Of a DNA stretch of 64,000 nucleotides, positions 33,161-40,857 are shown in pieces. Source of the stretch: Nitrospira sp. (lineage in GTDB: Bacteria; Nitrospirota; Nitrospiria; Nitrospirales; UBA8639). Under the pieces are notes generated by a model. It was given only the letters and a program-made list of their open reading frames with translations. It had not been told where the DNA came from and searched no databases. The translations under genes were made by a program, and so were the position numbers. Every line of letters begins with the position of its first letter. The first letter of the stretch is position 1. The stretch spans positions 62,001-126,000 of the forward strand of contig WTGX01000004.1 of the NCBI GenBank assembly GCA_011523385.1, given 5' to 3'.

Positions 33161-33563
33161 GGTTCTCTTGATGGGGGCTGAACCTTTGCGAGGGGTTCTC
33201 TTGCCATCACCCAGTCTGGTGAGAACACGTCCCATGTCCAGCGTGTTCCCATCGTCTCCGGGCGGGATCCGGGAGTGAAAGAGAGAGCACTCCCCCCGCC
33301 TTGACTGGGCTTCCCGGGTTCTTCCGGCATGACGCGACGGTCATGCGCGCGAAGCCCGCAGCCTCTGATTTCCCGCACGCTATACCATACCCCACGTCTG
33401 ATGTCAAAACGGAACCAGGACTAAATCGGTCCGGGCCGTCTTGTGCAAAAGCCATAAACAAAGACCCTGGATTCCCGCTAAAAGCTTGCGGGAATGACGG
33501 AAGGAGACTGTGAAATTGTCAACGCCTGTCCTGAGCTTGTTTTTCTTGACGGCCGTTCCAAGC

Positions 33564-33641
33564 CGCATAAGATGCGGCAGCTACGAATCAAGGCGTTTTT
33601 CTATGAAGAACGGTCATTGTCAACTATTCTGGATAAGTCCC
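33564..33641. repeat. Dispersed repeat with GCCGCATAAGATGCGG hairpin, copy 3 (5'-truncated)
   Basis: Starts at the hairpin and keeps the whole flank (AAGGCGTTTTTCT, GAAGAACGGTCATTGTC, ACTATTCTGGATAAGTCCC) seen at 22143-22277 and 25145-25259, with one or two base changes. The first GTAGCTGC arm is missing. Confidence 0.83.
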
Positions 33642-33743
33642 TTTCCATGTGCTTGGCTCCATCCACCCCGATCGTTGTCATCGGGGAGTGGTGGCCTCAT
33701 CCACGTGCTTGTATTTCTGGTCAGCTTTGCCTATCTTAGGGTC

Positions 33744-33791
33744 ATGCAGACCGTCCGTATTGCTGATTTGAAAAGCCGCCTGAGTGAATTC
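33744..33791 (+). pseudogene. N-terminal fragment of a Phd/YefM-type antitoxin gene
   Basis: ATG at 33744 reads MQTVRIADLKSRLSEF, the standard opening of Phd/YefM antitoxins, and then joins without stop to the next gene's ribosome site and signal peptide. The remainder of an antitoxin and any toxin are absent. It is in the same frame as the following gene, so a fusion protein from 33744 is formally possible. Confidence 0.55.
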
Positions 33792-33803
33792 AGGAGGGAC
33801 TCG

Positions 33804-34679
33804 TTGAAAGTTTCGGCAGCATGGTTGTGTGTGGTCGGGGTGATCGTGATGAGCTTTGCAGCGTCTGGTGAGGCGGGCGCGGAGCCGGGACGGTCCGGGT
33901 GGTACGTCGGCGGAGGAATCGGGGTGAACTGGACGTCCCGGATGGATCAGGTGGGGTGGAACCGGGATGTCTATTGCTATCCGGATTCCGGTTTTTGTTC
34001 CAACCCAGGTCCCAGTGAGAATATACCGGGCTACCGCTGGGCGTATGATCTTGACATGGACGCCGGCAGCGTCTTTGAAGTTTCGGTGGGCCGCATGTTC
34101 AACAAGTGGCGACTGGAACTGTCTGCTTCACAACGCAACAATGCCATTCAACAGCAATTCAAGGATATTGCCTTGTTGGATGGAAGGCGTGACGCTCGAC
34201 CGCCCGGCAATATGGTGGAATCCAACGGCACGTTCAGTATCGATGATCTCACGACACGCACGCTTTCGGTCAACGCGTATTACGACTTCACTGACGTGTT
34301 CGGGCGGATCACTCCGTACGTGGGCGTTGGGCTGGGGGTCGCGTTTGTGGAGGTCTCCGGCATTCATTTTTCCACGCGCTATGAAGACCCGGCCGCCCCG
34401 TCGAGAAACCTGTCAGGGTTCGACAGCAGACAGGATGCCGATTTTTCCGATACTGTTTTCCTGGGGAATATCCATGCCGGTGCGGATTACAGTCTGACCG
34501 ACGAGACGCTCTTGGGTATGAAGCTGACGTATTCCCTGATAGATGACGTGGAAGACACGGGCACGTACTCGAAGCATCCGATGCATCAACAGGATCCCGC
34601 TTTCGGCAACCACACCGCGTTCAGCGGTCCGCGTCAATTCTCGGTCATGTTCACGGTGAAATATTTGTTCGGCGATTGA
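33804..34679 (+). CDS. Outer-membrane beta-barrel protein
   Basis: 291 residues from a TTG at 33804; AGGAGGG at 33792-33798 is five bases upstream and gives a proper signal peptide (KVSAAWLCVVGVIVMSFAAS, cleavage near AGA-EP). The mature protein alternates polar and hydrophobic residues in strands (SGWYVGGGIGVNW, RTLSVNAYYDFTDV, ITPYVGVGLGVAFVEV, FSVMFTVKYLFGD), as in eight-stranded porin/OmpW-like barrels. The C-terminal strand ends in Phe-Gly-Asp rather than a terminal Phe. Two Cys lie in the first loop (YCYPDSGFCSN). It is 38 bases before a second surface lipoprotein gene, probably one transcript. Confidence 0.75.
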   Translation: MKVSAAWLCVVGVIVMSFAASGEAGAEPGRSGWYVGGGIGVNWTSRMDQVGWNRDVYCYPDSGFCSNPGPSENIPGYRWAYDLDMDAGSVFEVSVGRMFNKWRLELSASQRNNAIQQQFKDIALLDGRRDARPPGNMVESNGTFSIDDLTTRTLSVNAYYDFTDVFGRITPYVGVGLGVAFVEVSGIHFSTRYEDPAAPSRNLSGFDSRQDADFSDTVFLGNIHAGADYSLTDETLLGMKLTYSLIDDVEDTGTYSKHPMHQQDPAFGNHTAFSGPRQFSVMFTVKYLFGD

Positions 34680-34717
34680 GTCTGACTTGGTGGAGTTACC
34701 GGAAAGGAGTCAACCTG

Positions 34718-35746
34718 ATGCGAGACCAACGAATGCTGATGGTCGTCATGGCGGGCTGGATCATGGTCTTCAGTGGGTGTTTGGGGAGCGGTGGGTCGCT
34801 GCCCGACGTCCCCATCCCCACGCTCACGCCCGTCCCCCAACCGTTTCGGACGCAGACCAGTTTTGTCGATGGCGTTCTCAGCGTGACCATTCCCACCCCG
34901 GACGGCCAGACCCGCACTCTCGATACCATTCGGGACCTTGAAGTGACGTGGGGACGGTTCCTCCCCCGCCCGGTGCAACCCAATCACTCCAACCGCGAAT
35001 GGCTTCTCGTGGACAACCACTACGACGGCAGGATTATGATCTACGCCGTCGCGTCGTGGGACAACGCCGACGCGACCGACTACCTCGCGGCCGGATGGTG
35101 GCTGACCTACCCGCCCGGTGTGCCCTATCAGGCGTTCGAGGCTGCCACCCGTGGAGTCTTTCTCGATGGCCCGGAACTGAATCCGGCCAATCCACCTGAT
35201 TTGCCCCTCATGGGTACGGCGACCTATGTTGGGGGGATGGGTGGCCTCTACACGTACCAATACGGCCGGAATTGGGGCGAGTTGGCCGATTCCTCCGAGG
35301 TCGCGGAATTTGCGGGAACGGTGTTGTTGACGGCGGACTTCGACCAAAACCGCCTCACCGGGTGTATGGGGTGCGCGGAACCCATCGAGACCGCACCCGG
35401 TCGCCACCTCTTTCCCGCCGTGCCGTGGCGGGGAGACGATCCGGCGGCATTGCCCGCCGACTACGATCTGCACTTTGAAGCCTCGTTTGGTGCCAATGGG
35501 GCCTTTGAGGATACCGCCATTACCGTGATGCATCCCGACCGCACCATCACGACCAGTGCGGGAACGTGGCAGGGACAGTTCTCCAACGTGCCGGATGTCG
35601 ACGGCAACCCCCGCCGTGTGGTCGGCTCGACCGATGTGCACTTCGCCGAAGCCGATGGCTCGCGCGGACGCTTTACGGGCATCTTCGATGCGCTTACGCC
35701 CGCCACGCTCACGCCTCCGGGTGGCAACGCAGTCAATACGGAATGA
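34718..35746 (+). CDS. TbpB-like surface lipoprotein 2
   Basis: 342 residues from the ATG at 34718 (AAAGGAG nine bases upstream). Lipobox FSGC at about residues 17-20. The mature protein is beta-rich with repeated aromatic/Gly strands (MGTATYVGGMGGLYTYQYG, HFEASFGANGAFEDTAI). It ends with a strand GRFTGIFDA, and its MGTATYVGG recalls TGTATYTGS in the lipoprotein at 30873, so the two seem distantly related. A Cys pair CMGC sits mid-protein. Likely held at the outer-membrane surface; ligand unknown. Confidence 0.72.
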   Translation: MRDQRMLMVVMAGWIMVFSGCLGSGGSLPDVPIPTLTPVPQPFRTQTSFVDGVLSVTIPTPDGQTRTLDTIRDLEVTWGRFLPRPVQPNHSNREWLLVDNHYDGRIMIYAVASWDNADATDYLAAGWWLTYPPGVPYQAFEAATRGVFLDGPELNPANPPDLPLMGTATYVGGMGGLYTYQYGRNWGELADSSEVAEFAGTVLLTADFDQNRLTGCMGCAEPIETAPGRHLFPAVPWRGDDPAALPADYDLHFEASFGANGAFEDTAITVMHPDRTITTSAGTWQGQFSNVPDVDGNPRRVVGSTDVHFAEADGSRGRFTGIFDALTPATLTPPGGNAVNTE

Positions 35747-35782
35747 AACGTGACGCCCTTAAGTATATAACTCCCGCGCCCG

Positions 35783-36253
35783 TCAGCCTTTGCTGACGAT
35801 CGACGCCACGACGAGAATCGTCAAGGCCGTGATCACGGCAACGTACACGGTCACGCTCCGGTCATTCAACCAGGCGGTTTGCCAATCTTTCGGGTACAGG
35901 GCTTTTCCCACCAGGTAGAGACCTTCTTCGTACAGGCCGAGCACCTGTTCCATTTCGATCAAGGTCCGCTTGGCCACGCGGTGGCGGTCGCGCTGTTGCA
36001 GGATCAGGTAGATGAACAAGGCCGAGAACAGGGCGGTGCCGGTAATGGCAAAGACCTTGATGGTGAGGTGAACGGGACCCGGCGGGGAAAGCGCCAGAAT
36101 CGTGATGAGCAGCAGGACCAGGAACGCGCTGCCGAAGGCCGTCAGGCGCATCATCTGTTCCCGGCGACGGAACACCTCCTCCTTATACCAGGGGTAGAGC
36201 ACCCGAAAAACTTCGAGCTGTTCTTCGGTCAATTTGGCGGGTGGTTCGGTCAT
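35783..36253 (-). CDS. Small membrane protein with three helices
   Basis: 156 residues. Helices at about residues 40-57 and 66-85, and one near the C-terminus (VTVYVAVITALTILVVASIV). The loop between helices 2 and 3 (about 87-125) is amphipathic and charged. No family was recognised. Its ATG overlaps the stop of the hydrolase gene by four bases, so it is translationally coupled to it. No signal peptide or enzyme motif. Confidence 0.72.
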   Translation of the reverse strand: MTEPPAKLTEEQLEVFRVLYPWYKEEVFRRREQMMRLTAFGSAFLVLLLITILALSPPGPVHLTIKVFAITGTALFSALFIYLILQQRDRHRVAKRTLIEMEQVLGLYEEGLYLVGKALYPKDWQTAWLNDRSVTVYVAVITALTILVVASIVSKG

Positions 36254-37032
36254 GATCGGTTCGTCCCCGGGAGATGGGACTGCATCCAGTCGGCCAGATG
36301 TACGGTCATCCGGCGAAAATCTTCGGGTCTGCCGAACTGATGGTCGGCTTCGGGGAGCAGGACGAGTTTTGTGTCGCCGGGCAAGGCTTCCTCCAATCGC
36401 CGGATCTGGTGGAAGGGGACCAATTCATCCTGTTCGCCATGGACGATCAGGACGGGAACTTTGATGTTGCGCGCGGCCGCATATGCGTCGACGGCCCGGC
36501 AACTCTCGTAAAAGGCGAAATCCAACGCAACCGGCGCCGTTCCTCCCGTCACGTCGGGAATATAATTGGTGCGTTTCCATTCTTCAATTCCATTGGAACC
36601 GAATTCGTGGTCCAGCATTTCCGGGAAATCCGGGACCGGACATTTGAGACCGATGGTCCGCAGTTCGGGGTGGTGCTGACCCACCAGGATAGCCAGGAGC
36701 CCGCCGAAACTCGACCCGGTCAGTCCCAGCTCGTGATACCCGCGTTCACGCATCAGGCTGATGGCGCGTTCCAATTGGTCGCAACAAGTCGGTACCGTGA
36801 TCCGGCCGAATTCTCCTTCGGATTCACCCATTCCGAACCAATCAAATCGCAAGGTGCTGATTCCCTGGGCAACATGGAGTTCCGTCAGCCGGAGATTGGT
36901 GCGACTGTCTTTATTCGAGAGGAAGCCATGGCAGAGGATCACGGCACGCCCTGTTTTATTTTCAGGCTCCGCCAGGATGGCAGCGATGGTGTTGCGTGCG
37001 CCGTCCTGAAAGGTAAGGGGTGTTTCCTGCAT
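36250..37032 (-). CDS. Alpha/beta hydrolase (BAAT/dienelactone-like)
   Basis: 260 residues from the ATG at 37032, 10 bases from thiD's stop; the longer frame overlaps thiD and is not used. The nucleophile elbow is GSSFGG (about residues 105-110), with the oxyanion loop CHGFLSNK. The acid is in HGEQDELVPF and the His in EADHQFGR, giving a full Ser-Asp-His triad. Cytosolic. Such enzymes are esterases or thioesterases of unknown substrate. It follows thiD and precedes a membrane protein, forming a three-gene minus-strand unit. Confidence 0.85.
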   Translation of the reverse strand: MQETPLTFQDGARNTIAAILAEPENKTGRAVILCHGFLSNKDSRTNLRLTELHVAQGISTLRFDWFGMGESEGEFGRITVPTCCDQLERAISLMRERGYHELGLTGSSFGGLLAILVGQHHPELRTIGLKCPVPDFPEMLDHEFGSNGIEEWKRTNYIPDVTGGTAPVALDFAFYESCRAVDAYAAARNIKVPVLIVHGEQDELVPFHQIRRLEEALPGDTKLVLLPEADHQFGRPEDFRRMTVHLADWMQSHLPGTNRS

Positions 37033-37042
37033 GGTCTTGCAT

Positions 37043-37831
37043 TCAGGAGAGAAAATAGAAATGGTTGGTCGGACCCCGGCCTTGGCCGATGGCCAGACCA
37101 TGGCGAATCGCCTCCGTCACGTACTGTTTTGCCGCGTCGACCGCGTCGGGAAGAGGTTTGTCCAACGCGAGGTGAGCGGCCAGGGCCGAGGCGAAGGTAC
37201 AGCCGGTGCCATGGGTGTGCGGCGTGTCGATCCATTCGCCTTTGTACATGCGAAAGAACCGGCCGTCATACAACAGATCGGTGGCGGGGCGTTCCAGTAA
37301 ATGCCCGCCTTTGATCAGGACGTGTTGGCAGCCAAGCCGGTGAAGCGCCTTCGCCGCCTGCCGGGCTTCGGCCAGCGACCGGATCGTCAGGCCGGTGAGC
37401 CGTTCGGCTTCATGGATATTGGGCGTGATGACGGAAGCCAGGGGAATGAGGGCCTGCTTCACGGCGTCAACCGCGTTGCCCTGCAACAGGTCATGCCCGC
37501 TTTTCGACACCATGACGGGATCGACGACAATCCAGGGCACGTGGTACTGTTGCAACTTCCGGCCCACCAGGGACGCGAGTGAGGCCGAGGACAGCATTCC
37601 GGTTTTGACCGCGGCCACGTCGAAATCGGCAAAGATCGCGTCGATCTGCGCTTCGACGATGGACTCCGGCAGATCGTGAATGGCCGTGACGCCCGTGGTA
37701 TTTTGGGCGGTAATCGACGTGATCACCGACATGGCATAGGTGCCATTGGCGGACATGGCTTTCAGGTCCGCCTGGACCCCGGCGCCGCCACCCGAGTCGG
37801 AACCGGCGATGGTCAGGACTTGTTTAAGCAT
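37043..37831 (-). CDS. thiD: Hydroxymethylpyrimidine/phosphomethylpyrimidine kinase ThiD
   Basis: 262 residues from the ATG at 37831. Phosphorylates HMP and HMP-P in thiamine synthesis. IAGSDSGGGAGVQADLK at the N-terminus and GTGCTFASALAAHLA (anion hole and catalytic Asp region replaced by the usual GTGC motif) are diagnostic of the ribokinase-like ThiD family. VKTGMLSS and DPVMVSKSGHDLL also match. It heads the minus-strand unit with the hydrolase and membrane gene and is divergent from the cupredoxin gene, separated by 76 bases. Identity is secure. Confidence 0.95.
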   Translation of the reverse strand: MLKQVLTIAGSDSGGGAGVQADLKAMSANGTYAMSVITSITAQNTTGVTAIHDLPESIVEAQIDAIFADFDVAAVKTGMLSSASLASLVGRKLQQYHVPWIVVDPVMVSKSGHDLLQGNAVDAVKQALIPLASVITPNIHEAERLTGLTIRSLAEARQAAKALHRLGCQHVLIKGGHLLERPATDLLYDGRFFRMYKGEWIDTPHTHGTGCTFASALAAHLALDKPLPDAVDAAKQYVTEAIRHGLAIGQGRGPTNHFYFLS

Positions 37832-37907
37832 GGTACGGGAAAGAGAACGGGAGAATGGAAGCCGGCTCGTCGTGTCACGGGCTTCGACTCTAGCACGGGG
37901 CCTGGGA

Positions 37908-38294
37908 GTGGTCAAATGCCTGACAGTCCTCCTGCTGGGACTCGCGGCCTGTGCCTCCGAATATCAGGACGTGACTATCGTCATCGACGATTTTCGATTC
38001 TCACCGGCTCGGGTGGACGTGCAGGCGAGGCAGCCCTTGCGCCTCGTGGTGAGGAACCAAGGCCGGGAAACGCACCGGTTTCAGAGTGGCCTGTTTGCCA
38101 GCCCGGGCGTTGAGGTCGTGTGGGATTCCGGTAAGCCTGCTGGCTCCTTCGAGCAGGGGGTGTCCCTGGCCCCAGGCCAACGCCTTGAACTTGATCTGAC
38201 GTTGCCGCCCGGCGTCTATCATTTCCGGTGCCCCATCAAAGGCCACCGCGGCATGCAGGGCATGATCGTGGTTCAAGCCCCCACCCGGACGTGA
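37908..38294 (+). CDS. Cupredoxin-like lipoprotein
   Basis: 128 residues from a GTG at 37908; the longer open frame overlaps thiD antisense. Lipobox GLAAC at residues about 12-16. The remaining about 110 residues form a plastocyanin-like barrel with type 1 copper ligands visible: His in RETHRF, then Cys-P-I-K-G-His in FRCPIKGHRG and Met in MQGMIVV. This is an electron carrier or copper sensor on the membrane, facing the periplasm. It fits a lithotroph's periplasmic redox chain. The ribosome site is weak (GGGA). Confidence 0.82.
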   Translation: MVKCLTVLLLGLAACASEYQDVTIVIDDFRFSPARVDVQARQPLRLVVRNQGRETHRFQSGLFASPGVEVVWDSGKPAGSFEQGVSLAPGQRLELDLTLPPGVYHFRCPIKGHRGMQGMIVVQAPTRT

Positions 38295-38369
38295 GCCGAG
38301 GGCAGGGCGAGGGGTGTCTGTCATTCCGAACGTAGTGAGGAATCTCGTAGTTGGTCTTTGCCTTTGCTG

Positions 38370-39359
38370 TCATTCCTGTATGTGTTCAGTAATTCGTTGA
38401 CAAGATTCGTTCGTTTGCTTGGGAGTTTTCCCCTCCAACGCCTGATGGGGTCTGACCTCATTGTAGTAGAGCAAATATTGCTGCAATTCGTCTTGAAATT
38501 CCTCGAGAGACGCAAACGTCGTGCCGTCGATCAGGTCGTCATTCAATGTCCGCCAGAATCGTTCCACCTTCCCATTCGTCTGCGGCCGGTACGGCCGGGT
38601 ATACCGATGCTTGATCCCCAACTCCAAGAGCATCCGTTCAAACGGGTGCGTGGCCGGCTGCGTGGGGGCCGCGAACTCCGAGCCATTGTCCGTTAAGACT
38701 TCCGCAAACTGGAGTTGATACCGCTGGTGCAGCAGATTGAAGCTCTTCAAGGCGCTGAACATCACGGTCAGGCTCTTCAGATCCGTGACCACCTCGGCCC
38801 AGGCCAGGCGGGTACAGGCGTCGATCACGCACACGAGATAGTACCGCGTGGGATCACTCGCAATCAGATCCTTGCTCAAGTGATGGCAGTCCAGATGCCC
38901 TAATTCCCCCGCTTTCTGCTTCACAATCCGCCGTTTCTCCTCTTTCAGCTTGGGCGTTAAGCGGTTTAGCCCGTACCGTTGCGTAATCCGATAGCCCGTA
39001 CTCGGCGACGGCGTCAGGCGCTTGAGTTTCGGGGCCAGGAGTTGGCCAATCTCATAGCGATTGACGCCCTGCTGCCGGTGTAAGAGCACTTGCTGCTCAC
39101 TAGACCCGTAGACCCGGCGACTTTTCCACTTGGGGCCGCGTTTTTGGGGGACCAGGGCGTGGTCAGCCCCACTGTGGCGGAACCGATGATAATACTTGAA
39201 GAAGGTCTGCCGGTGGGTCTGGTGAAACCGGTAGAAGTCGGCGGCAAACCGGAACTTGGGATGCCGTTTCTGTTTGACCAACTCGTATTCCTGGATCAGG
39301 AATTTCCACTTGCTCACATAGTTGCGGTAGAGGGTCTTGTCTTGGGTATTGTGTCGCAT
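38370..39359 (-). CDS. IS481-like DDE transposase
   Basis: 329 residues from the ATG at 39359; a start 16 codons upstream is possible. N-terminal helix-turn-helix region, then an rve integrase core with the DDE triad: Asp in LGHLDCHH, Asp in LTDNGSEF, Glu in NGKVERFWRTL. PYRPQTNGKVER and the C-terminal YNEVRPHQALEGKTP are hallmarks of IS481/IS3-type transposases. The gene is intact. Its last codons and TGA stop fall in the left flank, outside the inverted repeat, so the stop is supplied by the target site. Confidence 0.9.
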   Translation of the reverse strand: MRHNTQDKTLYRNYVSKWKFLIQEYELVKQKRHPKFRFAADFYRFHQTHRQTFFKYYHRFRHSGADHALVPQKRGPKWKSRRVYGSSEQQVLLHRQQGVNRYEIGQLLAPKLKRLTPSPSTGYRITQRYGLNRLTPKLKEEKRRIVKQKAGELGHLDCHHLSKDLIASDPTRYYLVCVIDACTRLAWAEVVTDLKSLTVMFSALKSFNLLHQRYQLQFAEVLTDNGSEFAAPTQPATHPFERMLLELGIKHRYTRPYRPQTNGKVERFWRTLNDDLIDGTTFASLEEFQDELQQYLLYYNEVRPHQALEGKTPKQTNESCQRITEHIQE

Positions 39360-39435
39360 AGATTCGCCTCCAGATGATAAGATAATAGGGTGTGTGTCAT
39401 CCTCCATTCTGTCAACGAATTAGTGAACATCTACA
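38377..39435 (-). mobile_element. IS481-family-like insertion sequence, intact
   Basis: 1059 bases. Terminal inverted repeats of 26 bases at 38377-38402 and 39410-39435 match at 23 positions; the common core is TAATTCGTTGACA with TGTTCA before it. ATTCC flanks both sides (38372-38376 and 39436-39440) as a target duplication. Removing the element and one ATTCC rejoins a GTCATTCCCCGAC/GGGGATCCAG palindrome of the window's dispersed type, so it inserted into a repeat. One transposase gene on the minus strand. Confidence 0.85.
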
Positions 39436-39537
39436 ATTCCCCGACTCGATCGGGGATCCAGTGTCGTTCACTTTCCTGGAATGCGGAGTCTCTCTTAATA
39501 GATATAAAATTACCATTTCTTGCTATTTCATGCACAA

Positions 39538-39558
39538 TTATGGAAAAATATGCCATAA
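39538..39558. promoter_or_regulatory. Dyad TTATGG/CCATAA upstream of the RloA-like gene
   Basis: Perfect 6-base inverted repeat separated by 9 bases, 24 bases before the RloA-like ATG, in an AT-rich stretch with CATAAT as a possible -10. The gene has no Shine-Dalgarno, so translation and transcription may both be unusual here. Confidence 0.4.
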
Positions 39559-39581
39559 TTAATCTTAAAACATGACTTAAA

Positions 39582-40853
39582 ATGCTAATTGAGTTCGAAG
39601 TTGACAATTTCATGTCCATCAAGGAACAGCAGACGTTCAGTTTGGTGGCGTCGAAGAACAAGGAATTGATGGACTCCCACACATTTGATGCTCCGCTTGC
39701 AGAGCAATCCAGCATCAAATTGTTGCGCTCGGCCGCGGTCTATGGCCCCAATGCAGGAGGGAAAACCAATTTGATCGATGCTCTCAGAATTATGAGAGAA
39801 ATTGTCCTGAAATCCGCTTTGGAGAAGGGCCGTGGAGATGCGCTTCCTGTTGTTCCATTTAAATTACATCATGAGACACGCCAAGCACCCTCTAAATTCC
39901 AGGTTACGTTCATTGTAGGTGACATTCGCTATCGGTATGGTTTTTCAGCCACTCTGGAACGCATCATTGAAGAATGGCTCTATGCGTTTCCCAGGAATCG
40001 CATCCAACGCTGGTTCAAACGCACGTGGAACGCGAAGGAACAGAAACATCACTGGCGGTTTGGAGCGTTCCTGACCGGTGAAAAAACCGTTTGGCAAAAA
40101 TCGACCCGGGACAACGCTCTGTTCCTTTCCACGGCGGTCCAACTCAACAGCCAGCAGTTGCAACCCATATATGATTGGTTCAAAGAAACCTTACATTGCG
40201 TAGGTGCTGCGGGGCTGAATCCGGATTTCAGCGCGTCGCTCTGTGAGGCTGGCGATAAGATGCGGATCCCAGATTTTCTCAATACAGCCGATTTGGGTAT
40301 TGATGATGTGCGTATTGAAAAGGAGAAGTTCAATCCACAGGAATTTCCTCAAGATATGCCGGATACTTTGAAACAAGCTTTCATCAAAGAAATGGAAGAC
40401 AAAGAACTTTATTCGATTAGAACCGTTCACCATGGTTCAGAAGGTGAATCCATCGAATTTGATCTGGAAGAAGAGTCGAAGGGCACACAAAAGATGTTTT
40501 CCCTTGCGGGGCCTTTTCTTGACAGTCTGGTCAATGGTTGTATTGTGTTCATCGATGAACTGGGTGGCAGCCTCCACCCGGACTTAGTGAAATTTTTGAT
40601 CGGGTTATTCAACAACAAAAAAACCAATCCCGCCAACGCCCAACTGGTTTTCACCACCCACGAAACGCATATGTTGGATCAAACGATTCTGCGCCGGGAC
40701 CAAATCTGGTTCTGCGAAAAAGACGACACGCAGGCAACGCGCGTCTTTCCTCTCACGGATTTTCGACCGCGCAAAATGCGCGAAAATTTGGAAGCGGCGT
40801 ATTTATCGGGCCGATACGGAGCCGTACCGTACATTTCCGAACCTCAAACGTAG
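39582..40853 (+). CDS. rloA: RloA-like AAA/ABC-type ATPase of an AbiL-type defence pair
   Basis: 423 residues. ABC/SMC-like ATPase head: Walker A GPNAGGKT at residues 55-62, signature-like region SKGTQKMFSLAGPFL, Walker B CIVFIDELGGSLHP (about 321-334) and an H-loop FTTHETHMLD (about 357). The opening MLIEFEVDNFMSIKEQQTF is typical of RloA/AAA_21 proteins. In known AbiL/RloAB and PARIS-like systems the ATPase senses phage and controls a TOPRIM effector. The partner gene starts four bases downstream. The region is AT-rich and next to an IS. No ribosome site is visible. Confidence 0.87.
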   Translation: MLIEFEVDNFMSIKEQQTFSLVASKNKELMDSHTFDAPLAEQSSIKLLRSAAVYGPNAGGKTNLIDALRIMREIVLKSALEKGRGDALPVVPFKLHHETRQAPSKFQVTFIVGDIRYRYGFSATLERIIEEWLYAFPRNRIQRWFKRTWNAKEQKHHWRFGAFLTGEKTVWQKSTRDNALFLSTAVQLNSQQLQPIYDWFKETLHCVGAAGLNPDFSASLCEAGDKMRIPDFLNTADLGIDDVRIEKEKFNPQEFPQDMPDTLKQAFIKEMEDKELYSIRTVHHGSEGESIEFDLEEESKGTQKMFSLAGPFLDSLVNGCIVFIDELGGSLHPDLVKFLIGLFNNKKTNPANAQLVFTTHETHMLDQTILRRDQIWFCEKDDTQATRVFPLTDFRPRKMRENLEAAYLSGRYGAVPYISEPQT

Positions 40854-40857
40854 CGGC

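Larger units (their letters stand above)
33048..33743. other. Long intergenic gap between surface lipoprotein and outer-membrane barrel
   Basis: About 700 bases without a supported gene. Contains the hairpin at 33130-33160, an ATTCCCGC/GCGGGAAT palindrome at about 33475-33497, a CCTGTCCTGAGCTTG repeat fragment at 33526-33540 and dispersed-repeat copy 3 at 33564-33641. The rest shows nothing I can interpret. Confidence 0.6.

Noticed and set aside
33804-34679. Slam-type lipoprotein translocator for the neighbouring TbpB-like lipoproteins
   Set aside because: Too short (291 residues) and lacks the N-terminal TPR region; it looks like a small barrel.
34634-35641. 335-codon minus-strand frame
   Set aside because: Antisense to the second surface lipoprotein and lacks any family signal.
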